Of a DNA stretch of 5,856 nt, positions 1 through 5,372 are shown piece by piece. The notes under the pieces were generated by a model. The model worked only from the letters and a program-made list of their open reading frames with translations, made no database searches and was not told where the DNA came from. Origin of the DNA: Candidatus Fermentibacteraceae bacterium (lineage in GTDB: Bacteria > Fermentibacterota > Fermentibacteria > Fermentibacterales > JCC-6); assembly GCA_029932015.1 (NCBI GenBank), contig JAOZQW010000017.1:1-5856 (forward strand). The letters run 5' to 3'. Position numbers and translations under genes: made by a program. How positions within the stretch are numbered: the stretch's first letter is position 1; each line of letters begins with the position of its first letter.

Positions 1-27
1 CTATACGCGAATGGAAAGTACGGAATC

Positions 28-636
28 CTACTTGGAGTAGAACTCAACAACCATTCGCTCATCAACTTCGAGAGGTACGTCGTCCCTTGCGGGAAGAGCT
101 TTAAGAATGATCCTGCGCTTGGCAGGATCCACATCGAGGTATGCCGGAACGCCGATACCTGAACCCTCGGTGATGTTCTCTTCTACCACTTTGAGATTCT
201 TGCTCTTCTCCTTGAGAGAGATGACATCGCTGACCTTCAGTGAGTAGGATGAAATATCGACCTTGCGACCATTCACAGTCACATGACCATGACCGACAAG
301 CTGTCTCGCAGCTGGAATACTTCTTACGAATCCAGACCTCGCAACAACGTTGTCCAGCCTTCGCTCGATGAGCTGAAGAAGGTTGTGACCTGTCTCACCC
401 TTCATGGTTGCAGCCTTGCGGAAGTACATGCGAAGTTTCTTCTCGGAGAGACCGTAGTTGAATCTGATCTTCTGTTTCTCGACCAGCTGAAGCTTATAAG
501 TAGAGGATCGACGCCTGCGCCATCTTCCACCAGCCTCGCCTGGAGCGTTCTGCTTGCTGGGTTCCTTCCTGGTGAGACCCGGAAGAGCACCAAGGGATCT
601 GATCTTACGGAACCTGGGACCGCGATATCTAGACAC
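28..636 (-). CDS. rpsD: 30S ribosomal protein S4 (cysteine-free type)
   Basis: Primary 16S rRNA-binding protein that nucleates assembly of the small ribosomal subunit body. The 202-aa product has the S4 N-terminal domain (about 1-91: RYRGPRFRKIRSLGALPGL, then EKQKIRFNYGLSEKKLRMYFRKA) and the S4 RNA-binding fold (about 92-155: RRLDNVVARSGF, IPAARQLVGHGHVTVNGRKVDI). The length is normal for the family. I start at GTG 636, because the conserved S4 N-terminus begins there and a GGAGG lies 7 nt upstream. The frame stays open to an ATG at 774, but the extra 46 residues do not resemble S4. The protein has no cysteine, so it lacks the N-terminal zinc-binding Cys cluster of zinc-type S4, and its opening resembles cyanobacterial and plastid S4. 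The upstream neighbour is a protease gene, not rpsM/rpsK, so it looks separate from the alpha operon; what follows is outside the window. It could be the only S4 or a second, zinc-independent copy. Confidence 0.96.
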   Translation of the reverse strand: MSRYRGPRFRKIRSLGALPGLTRKEPSKQNAPGEAGGRWRRRRSSTYKLQLVEKQKIRFNYGLSEKKLRMYFRKAATMKGETGHNLLQLIERRLDNVVARSGFVRSIPAARQLVGHGHVTVNGRKVDISSYSLKVSDVISLKEKSKNLKVVEENITEGSGIGVPAYLDVDPAKRRIILKALPARDDVPLEVDERMVVEFYSK

Positions 637-643
637 TTTCAAA

Positions 644-648
644 CCTCC
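644..648 (-). promoter_or_regulatory. Shine-Dalgarno site deciding the rpsD start
   Basis: The minus strand reads GGAGG, then 7 nt (TTTGAAA), then GTG. This ideal spacing supports the GTG at 636 over the in-frame ATG 138 nt upstream. Confidence 0.85.
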
Positions 649-691
649 GAACCCTGGTGGGTTCTGCATTCTGGATTCGCGCAGATGAATG

Positions 692-745
692 TGGGATGCA
701 ATCCCTCTCCATCCCATATGGATAACACCGGACACCCGCCGGTGT
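692..745 (-). promoter_or_regulatory. Structured rpsD leader with hairpins
   Basis: On the minus strand the untranslated leader holds a perfect 7-bp stem with a 7-nt loop (ACACCGG at 725-731 against CCGGTGT at 739-745). A second 7-bp stem (TGGGATG at 710-716 with CATCCCA at 692-698, loop 11 nt) lies downstream. An alternative 5-bp stem (GGGAT at 701-705 with ATCCC at 693-697, loop TGC) uses the same 3' arm, so these two are mutually exclusive. S4 is known to repress its own mRNA in Escherichia coli and Bacillus through leader RNA. A similar role here is inference; no known S4 leader motif was recognised. Confidence 0.4.
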
Positions 746-798
746 ACTGTACTCGGACAGCCAACCACATGCATGGCGCAGCTTACGGAAACCTGTGG

Positions 799-828
799 AA
801 TCTATTGCCTTGCAGACTCATTCGTCAA
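799..828 (-). promoter_or_regulatory. Putative sigma-70-type promoter for rpsD
   Basis: Minus strand -35 TTGACG (823-828, 5 of 6 to consensus), 18-nt spacer, -10 TAGATT (799-804, 4 of 6). Transcription would begin near 792, giving a leader of roughly 155 nt before the GTG. This supports rpsD being transcribed on its own. Prediction by eye only. Confidence 0.5.
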
Positions 829-870
829 GCGGATGGGAAGAAACGGCTAAACATGGCTAGGCTGGGGGGA

Positions 871-906
871 CGCTCAGCAGTGACATTCAAGCAGTATCGC
901 TGAGCG
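871..906. repeat. Perfect 8-bp inverted repeat inside the repeat cluster
   Basis: CGCTCAGC (871-878) and GCTGAGCG (899-906) are perfect inverted copies around a 20-nt loop. The left arm directly follows the partial third copy of the tandem repeat, so this hairpin appears to interrupt or replace the rest of that copy. Confidence 0.6.
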
Positions 907-971
907 CATTCGCAGTCGGCAGATGCATGAGGCTGGGCTGGGGGGACACGCACCTGCGGTTGGCTAGGCTG

Positions 972-1002
972 GGGGGACACGCACCTGCGGTGCATGTCCC
1001 CC
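972..1002 (-). terminator. Stem-loop directly after the protease stop codon
   Basis: GGGGGACA (972-979) pairs with TGTCCCCC (995-1002). After one C/A mismatch, GCACC (981-985) pairs with GGTGC (989-993) around a 3-nt TGC loop. The 13 paired positions make a very stable hairpin starting 8 nt after the protease TAA on the minus strand. No U-tract follows, so it is not a classical intrinsic terminator. It may protect the mRNA 3' end or simply be the end of the REP-like element. Confidence 0.5.
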
Positions 1003-1010
1003 AATCCTGA

Positions 1011-3251
1011 TTATCTCAGTAGTATGCAGGTCGTGGTCAGCGTACCGTCAGCCGAAGTCAGTCTGCCGACGTAGATACCGTTGGGAACTGCGGTTCCGGT
1101 ATGATCATCACCCAACCATTCGACTGAATGAGTACCGGCCTCGTGCTCTCCAGATGTCAGTGTACGAACGATCCTTCCCGACACATCGTAAATCTCGAGG
1201 CTGGCCTGCCCTGCAGTAGCAAGTGAGTATGTGAATGATGCGGATGCAGAGAAGGGATTGGGAGCGGGAGCCATTATCTGGAATCTCTGGAGAGGTCCAG
1301 AGCCCTCCTCGATACCAGTGCTGACGACTGCCGTCCCACGGTATGGATAGCCATTGTGAACGGTGACGGTTATCGTGGCATCGTTGCTGGAGACGAGGGC
1401 ATCGACATCAAGACTGGCGATACCTGAGCCGTCGGTGTAGCCACGGGCAAGCAGGGTAGTATCCTGCACAACTCCAACAAGGGCTCCCTCAACTGGAGCA
1501 CCGCCAAGTGTACCAGTTACTCCCCATGGCCCGGGGTATATCACAGCCGGATGATCAGCATCCAGATAGACAAGAGGTGAAGTCTCGGTGAAGATATCGA
1601 ACTCGGGGCAACCCATTATCATGTGCATATTGCTGTTGGATGTGCTGCTGGTGTACTCGTAGGCCTTGATCTTGCCGTAGTCGAAGGCCGCACCCATGTG
1701 ATACATATCCAGCTCGAAATAGCCTTTGAACTGGTAGAGCGCGAGGGAATCGGTTGGTCCGACCGGACTTCCCATAGTAGCGCCCATGAAACCCACGGCA
1801 CCCTTGGGTGAGGCGATGCTGCCGTAGCTCATCCAGGCCTCGCCGAAGCAGAGCGTGGATCCCTGGAACTCAGCATTGTTGCAGGCGATGGAGCTTATCC
1901 AGGGGAGCAGGCGACCGTTGCTGAGCGCATTCACATTACCGTTGTTGAATCCGGTAGTGACCCAGGAAGTGATGCTGCCGTGACCGATATAACTCAATAG
2001 AGATGTTCCGCTGTTCACTTCAGCTGAAATGTTGGAAACCGAGGGAGGGGTACCCCCATAGGAGCTGGAGTTACAGTAAAGGTCTGTGTCCATACCGGAT
2101 GCCATCATCAGTGCTGCATATCTATACGACATCCAGGGATCCTGGAAGTCAGTAGAGCCAATGCTGACGGCGTGCTGGAACCAGCTCGAAGCGGGCTGGT
2201 ATGGATCCTTCTCGTAATTCTCTATCTTCCAGGCCATATAGCCAAGCACATCGGTGTCGCCACCTGTCAGTCGTCCAACATGAATGCTGGGATTTACACC
2301 GGACCCTATCACGCCGTACTGGTTATCAGCCGCGGTGCCGCTGGCATATGGAGGCGGTACAACATCCTCGTCACCAACGATGAGGATCCATTCAGGCGGA
2401 GTATCCCATGTGTTGAAGGCATTCTCTATCCAGGCATCTATGGCTGCAGCGGATGAGCCGATGGTCGGCACTAGCCCGATCTCGACCTCCCAGCCCTTCT
2501 CCCGCTTCCAATTAACGAGATCACGGGCATAGCTGTAGCCTTCAGCAGATGTGATAACGAGATAGCAGCCATCTCCGGCATCAAGGTCATTCTCATCAAA
2601 ACCGAGCACCTCGCGATAGATCGGGAGGAAGCTCCTTGTATAGGAAGTGACATTACGGAGAAGCTCGTTCTCTCCCGGCCCCTCGCTGATAAATCTGGCG
2701 GTGATACTGGTAGTGACAAGGGTCTCGCCAGTCACGGGATTGATCCTGACTGGATTGAATGTGACCCAGGCGATCCTGAGATCCCTCAGGATGCCGATGC
2801 TTTCTATAGTAACAGGTGATGATGGGTAGAACTCGGAAGTTGAGTAAAGCTGCTGATCTATACGGTAGTCAGGCTGCTCCCCGCTTCTGAGCGGATAGCC
2901 AGTGAATGGCGCCACACTGTACAGGCCAAGTGAAGCGGTGACTTCCTCAACGATCTCAAGCGTGAGACCGCCTGTCTCAGGGATCCTGACCATTCGGCGT
3001 ATTACCGGAAGATCGGGAGTTCCCTCAATCGCGAGCTTCCCGCCTCCAGGAATACTGAAGTCGCTCGCCATGGCGAACTCCGCGGTAGGATCGCTCTCGA
3101 CCACAAGAGCGGGAAGAGCAAATTCGATCAGGAAGCTTCCCCCATCACTTTCGATGTAAGTGGCAGACTCAACAGGTTCCTCGGCTCGATACACGATATC
3201 GGCCGCAACGACCGAGATGAGCGCGAGCACCAGCAATGCAGCTCTCAGCAT
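1011..3251 (-). CDS. Secreted gingipain-like C25 cysteine peptidase with FlgD/Por-type C-terminal domain
   Basis: Extracellular or surface cysteine endopeptidase, 746 aa. Residues 1-17 form a signal peptide (hydrophobic LLVLALISVVAA, likely cut after A17). Residues about 30-195 look like the C25 propeptide, followed by the catalytic region at about 225-560. The catalytic dyad is visible as His424 in YIGHGS and Cys457 in SSIACNNAEF. Their 33-residue spacing equals that of gingipain R (His211/Cys244). Other C25-like patches are LIVGDEDVVPP (about 290-300) and HVGRL (about 324-328). Residues about 560-645 look like an Ig-like or CNA-B-like beta domain. Residues about 655-746 are a FlgD-like/T9SS-type sorting domain (APAPNPF, LEIYDVSGRIVRTL, VPNGIYVGRL). 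The ATG start has GGAGG 8 nt upstream. Family assignment is firm. Substrate specificity and the export route (type IX or other) are not visible. Likely roles are degrading environmental protein or processing surface proteins. Confidence 0.93.
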   Translation of the reverse strand: MLRAALLVLALISVVAADIVYRAEEPVESATYIESDGGSFLIEFALPALVVESDPTAEFAMASDFSIPGGGKLAIEGTPDLPVIRRMVRIPETGGLTLEIVEEVTASLGLYSVAPFTGYPLRSGEQPDYRIDQQLYSTSEFYPSSPVTIESIGILRDLRIAWVTFNPVRINPVTGETLVTTSITARFISEGPGENELLRNVTSYTRSFLPIYREVLGFDENDLDAGDGCYLVITSAEGYSYARDLVNWKREKGWEVEIGLVPTIGSSAAAIDAWIENAFNTWDTPPEWILIVGDEDVVPPPYASGTAADNQYGVIGSGVNPSIHVGRLTGGDTDVLGYMAWKIENYEKDPYQPASSWFQHAVSIGSTDFQDPWMSYRYAALMMASGMDTDLYCNSSSYGGTPPSVSNISAEVNSGTSLLSYIGHGSITSWVTTGFNNGNVNALSNGRLLPWISSIACNNAEFQGSTLCFGEAWMSYGSIASPKGAVGFMGATMGSPVGPTDSLALYQFKGYFELDMYHMGAAFDYGKIKAYEYTSSTSNSNMHMIMGCPEFDIFTETSPLVYLDADHPAVIYPGPWGVTGTLGGAPVEGALVGVVQDTTLLARGYTDGSGIASLDVDALVSSNDATITVTVHNGYPYRGTAVVSTGIEEGSGPLQRFQIMAPAPNPFSASASFTYSLATAGQASLEIYDVSGRIVRTLTSGEHEAGTHSVEWLGDDHTGTAVPNGIYVGRLTSADGTLTTTCILLR

Positions 3252-3259
3252 TTCCAGGA

Positions 3260-3264
3260 CCTCC
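3260..3264 (-). promoter_or_regulatory. Shine-Dalgarno site of the C25 peptidase gene
   Basis: The minus strand reads GGAGG, 8 nt, ATG. It fixes the start immediately before the signal peptide. Confidence 0.8.
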
Positions 3265-3313
3265 AGTGTTGCAGTGTACCCGGATTGTCGCAGGGGGAGT
3301 ATTTCCGAGCAGA

Positions 3314-3319
3314 ATTATA
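3314..3319 (-). promoter_or_regulatory. Putative -10 box for the C25 peptidase gene
   Basis: A perfect minus-strand TATAAT lies about 60 nt upstream of the ATG, in an AT-rich stretch (about 3301-3360) between the palindromic element and the gene. No good -35 sits at 16-18 nt; a TTGTTT is only 13 nt away. It could be an activator-dependent promoter or chance. Confidence 0.4.
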
Positions 3320-3411
3320 GATTACTGGTATAAAACAATCTGAGTTAGTACATAGTTCCCATAAGAGGGAAGATGGAATACATGCAGAACAGTGTCAATA
3401 TGCATTTTCCC

Positions 3412-3520
3412 GAGTTACGGGGAGAGTTACGGGGCACAGTACTTAACTTAGATATGGGGACACCCTATTCCCAAAGATGGTGTCCCCATAACCGGAGATA
3501 AGTGTTGTGTCCCCGTAACT
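3412..3520. repeat. Nested palindromic REP/BIME-like element
   Basis: The inner pair is a perfect 12-bp inverted repeat, TATGGGGACACC (3453-3464) and GGTGTCCCCATA (3479-3490), around a 14-nt loop. The outer pair is AGTTACGGGG (3425-3434) and CCCCGTAACT (3511-3520), 10 bp perfect, extended by CACA/TGTG across a one-base bulge. Between the arms, ACTTA (3446-3450) can pair with TAAGT (3499-3503). The left outer arm is preceded by a 12-bp tandem copy (GAGTTACGGGGA at 3412-3423, then GAGTTACGGGGC at 3424-3435). The element ends on the base before the HD gene's stop codon, so on the mRNA it forms a long hairpin right after translation ends. It shares the GGGGACAC core with the cluster at 855-1002. 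Confidence 0.8.
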
Positions 3521-4081
3521 TTATTGTATCAGCAGGCCTTTCTGGAGCATGACCATGGGATTGAAGGTCGCGAAGTCGGCCTGATGCACGAGGACCGTCT
3601 CAACCCTCTGGGGTCTGCCATCGCCCTCTTTGGCGTGACAGCCGATGATATTCACGATCTCTAGCGGCATACCGAATTCCGAAGCAATGATGGCACCGGA
3701 GATGGGATGTCTGGCGCATTTGCCCCAGTGCCCCTTCCTGTGTCCTTCACTGTGCTGTTCTATCTCAAGCAGTTTACCCACATCGTGGAGCAATCCTCCG
3801 GCGATAAGCAGGTCCATGTCGATAGCGAAAGGAGGTTCGTAGGCCGAGAGGATCGCTGTGGCCAGACCTACAGCTCCATCGGTGACAGCGATGGTGTGCT
3901 GAATGAGGTTGATCCCGTGTGTGTCGGTTAGGAGAGTGAAAGGTATCTGCTCGAGGTCTTCAGGCGACCACCCCCCTCTCTCGGCAGCTGCAGTCCAGAT
4001 ATCAACAACGCCCTGTCTCAGACCAGCGTCCTCGATCATATCCAGCTGCGCTCCAAAGAGCTCCTCAATTCTTGCCTTCAA
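3521..4081 (-). CDS. HD-domain metal-dependent phosphohydrolase
   Basis: 186-aa soluble protein of the HD superfamily; the specific substrate is unknown. The metal-binding signature is visible in order: His62 (LIQHT), His99-Asp100 (GLLHDVGK), His125 (RHPISG), His149 (GCHAKEG) and Asp169 (VHQADF). This H...HD...H...H...D pattern suits a one- or two-metal phosphohydrolase. No second domain, signal peptide or membrane segment is seen. The start I favour is TTG at 4081, one base after the TAG of the dehydrogenase gene, with GGAGG (4091-4095) 9 nt upstream inside that gene's last codons. An ATG at residue 15 is an alternative. The arrangement implies translational coupling and a shared transcript with the dehydrogenase. 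A role linked to nucleotide or phosphometabolite turnover is a guess. The stop codon abuts the palindrome at 3425-3520. Confidence 0.88.
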   Translation of the reverse strand: MKARIEELFGAQLDMIEDAGLRQGVVDIWTAAAERGGWSPEDLEQIPFTLLTDTHGINLIQHTIAVTDGAVGLATAILSAYEPPFAIDMDLLIAGGLLHDVGKLLEIEQHSEGHRKGHWGKCARHPISGAIIASEFGMPLEIVNIIGCHAKEGDGRPQRVETVLVHQADFATFNPMVMLQKGLLIQ

Positions 4082-4082
4082 C

Positions 4083-5276
4083 CTACTCGCCCTCCAGGGC
4101 GGCGATTATTGCGTCACCCATCTCCCTTGTGCTGGCCGCTCCCTGCTCAAGAACTTCAGGGCATCCCCTGAGCTTGAGCATGTCATAGGTACGTACGTTG
4201 CCATCAGCGATGACCTTCTCGACGGCATTTCGAATTCTTGCCGCCATCGCCGTCTCACCAATGTGATCGAGCATCATGCAGGAAGTGAGAACCATTGCGA
4301 TCGGGTTTACGATGGAGACGTCGTACTCGGCATATTTGGGCGCTGAACCATGGGTCGGTTCGAAGACGGCAACCTCGTCGCCGATGTTGGCGCTGCATGC
4401 GAAGCCAAGTCCTCCGACGAGACCGGCAAACCCGTCAGAGACGATATCACCGAACATATTGCCGGAAACAAGGACACCATAATCCTCCGGATTTTTCGTG
4501 AGCCACATCATCTGAGCGTCTATATTGGTGTGCCACAGGTCGATGCCTTCGTACTCAGAAACCATCTCCCTTCCGACCTCCCGCATCATTCCGCTGGTCT
4601 CGCGAATGACGTTGGGTTTCTCGCATATGGTTACATTCCGGTAGCCGAACTCCTTCGCGTATTCGAACGCAGCGCGCATGATCCTGGTGCATGCAGCCCT
4701 TGAGAATATTCTCGTGGATACTGCGAGTTCAGCCCTCGGAACCTCACCGAAGTTCCTGCTGAATTTGGGGTGGGTCATTAGGGCGTTGTAAACATCGTCC
4801 GGAGGGTTAGTCCATTCTACGCCGCCATAGAGCCCCTCTGTATTCTGACGGAAAATAACCGCATCCACGGGCGGCTCTTCTATTGTATCACCAGGTCCCC
4901 TTCGAATGAAGTTGAGGGGGTTGCCGGCAAACGCTTTGCAGGGTCTGATACAGATATCGAGGTCGAAGTGCTGGCGCATAGCCACTATTGGGCTGTAATA
5001 CACAAGACCCTTGTCCCGAAGCTCTGGCGCCAGATCACTGACAGCCTTGTCCTTGGGCTTTGATGTGATCGCTCCGAATAGAGCTATTTTATGCTTCGCA
5101 AGAAGATCGATCGTACGCTGGGGAAGAGGATTTCCTTCGCTCTTCCAGAATTCCCAGCCAATGTCAGCATGAACGTAATCCGCCTCGAACCCGGCAGCAT
5201 CAAGCACCCGTATTGCTTCATCAAGCACTACTCCGCCGATGCCATCACCCGGCATGGAGATAACGGTTCTCTTCAC
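4083..5276 (-). CDS. Isocitrate/isopropylmalate dehydrogenase family enzyme (probably isocitrate dehydrogenase)
   Basis: NAD(P)-dependent, metal-requiring beta-decarboxylating dehydrogenase, 397 aa, cytosolic. It opens with the family's VISMPGDGIGGVV. By comparison with Escherichia coli isocitrate dehydrogenase, substrate residues are seen at Ser95, Arg101 and Arg111 (YSPIVAMRQ...CIRP), and at Arg143 and Tyr150 (FRQNTEGLY). Lys220 (CEKPN) and metal ligands Asp253, Asp277 and Asp281 (NIDA, NMFGDIVSD) are also present. Spacings Ser-Arg-Arg, Arg-Tyr and Asp-Asp-Asp match exactly. Ser95 and RQNTEG favour isocitrate over isopropylmalate. Ile97 stands where Asn115 is expected. The cofactor loop HGSAPKYA (309-316) has Lys-Tyr, as in NADP enzymes, rather than the Asp-Ile of many NAD enzymes, so the cofactor is uncertain. 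Start is GTG 5276, with AAGGAG 6 nt upstream. It is coupled to the HD gene downstream. No leu genes are visible, so leucine synthesis has no contextual support. Confidence 0.9.
   Translation of the reverse strand: MKRTVISMPGDGIGGVVLDEAIRVLDAAGFEADYVHADIGWEFWKSEGNPLPQRTIDLLAKHKIALFGAITSKPKDKAVSDLAPELRDKGLVYYSPIVAMRQHFDLDICIRPCKAFAGNPLNFIRRGPGDTIEEPPVDAVIFRQNTEGLYGGVEWTNPPDDVYNALMTHPKFSRNFGEVPRAELAVSTRIFSRAACTRIMRAAFEYAKEFGYRNVTICEKPNVIRETSGMMREVGREMVSEYEGIDLWHTNIDAQMMWLTKNPEDYGVLVSGNMFGDIVSDGFAGLVGGLGFACSANIGDEVAVFEPTHGSAPKYAEYDVSIVNPIAMVLTSCMMLDHIGETAMAARIRNAVEKVIADGNVRTYDMLKLRGCPEVLEQGAASTREMGDAIIAALEGE
4091..4095 (-). promoter_or_regulatory. Shine-Dalgarno for the TTG start of the HD gene
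   Basis: GGAGG on the minus strand overlaps the final Leu-Glu-Gly codons of the dehydrogenase and lies 9 nt before TTG 4081. Ribosomes terminating on the upstream gene would be placed next to it. Confidence 0.55.
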
Positions 5277-5372
5277 GGGAGGCTCCTTCCTTGCTGAAAC
5301 TGAACACTATAATAACAGCAGTTAGTTCTCTCGGCCGGAAAGATACTCTCTGTGGGAGGTCCGAGGAACCCC
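5277..5372 (-). other. Short intergenic leader of the dehydrogenase gene
   Basis: This 96-nt gap lies between the S41 peptidase stop and the dehydrogenase GTG. It holds AAGGAG (5283-5288) as ribosome binding site and an AT-rich TATTAT (5309-5314, minus strand) that could be a -10 box, without a convincing -35. No terminator-like hairpin with a U-tract is visible, so read-through from the peptidase gene is possible. Confidence 0.35.

Larger units (their letters stand above)
855..1002. repeat. REP-like repeat cluster with 31-bp tandem copies
   Basis: Two 30-bp copies (931-960 and 962-991) differ at one base (G935 versus A966) and repeat with a 31-bp period. A third, partial copy at 855-871 matches the first 17 bases (GGCTAGGCTGGGGGGAC). 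The full copies contain GGGGACAC (942-949, 973-980), and an inverted, slightly altered copy lies at 994-1001. Together with rpsD leader sequence this fills most of the 374-nt gap between rpsD and the protease gene. There is no coding potential. The design fits a REP/BIME-type intergenic element, but no transposase is nearby. Confidence 0.75.

Noticed and set aside
637..774. 46-residue N-terminal extension of rpsD from an upstream ATG
   Set aside because: The added residues do not resemble S4, cross two leader hairpins, and a perfectly spaced GGAGG supports the GTG at 636.
283..903. 206-codon plus-strand open frame
   Set aside because: It runs antisense to rpsD and through the repeat cluster. 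The product has no recognisable domain and rpsD explains the sequence.
931..991. CRISPR array
   Set aside because: The 31-bp period leaves a one-base gap between copies, so there are no spacers; it is a tandem repeat.
972..1002. Classical rho-independent terminator
   Set aside because: The stem is strong but no U-tract follows it on either strand, so I kept it only as a tentative terminator or REP-like hairpin.
2172..2456. Plus-strand open frames within the C25 peptidase gene (here and at 2284-2532, 2647-2829, 2902-3159)
   Set aside because: Antisense shadows of a clear 746-aa protein; low-complexity products with no domain.
3903..4346. Plus-strand 147-codon frame spanning the HD/dehydrogenase junction
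   Set aside because: Antisense to two well-supported genes and has no recognisable protein features.
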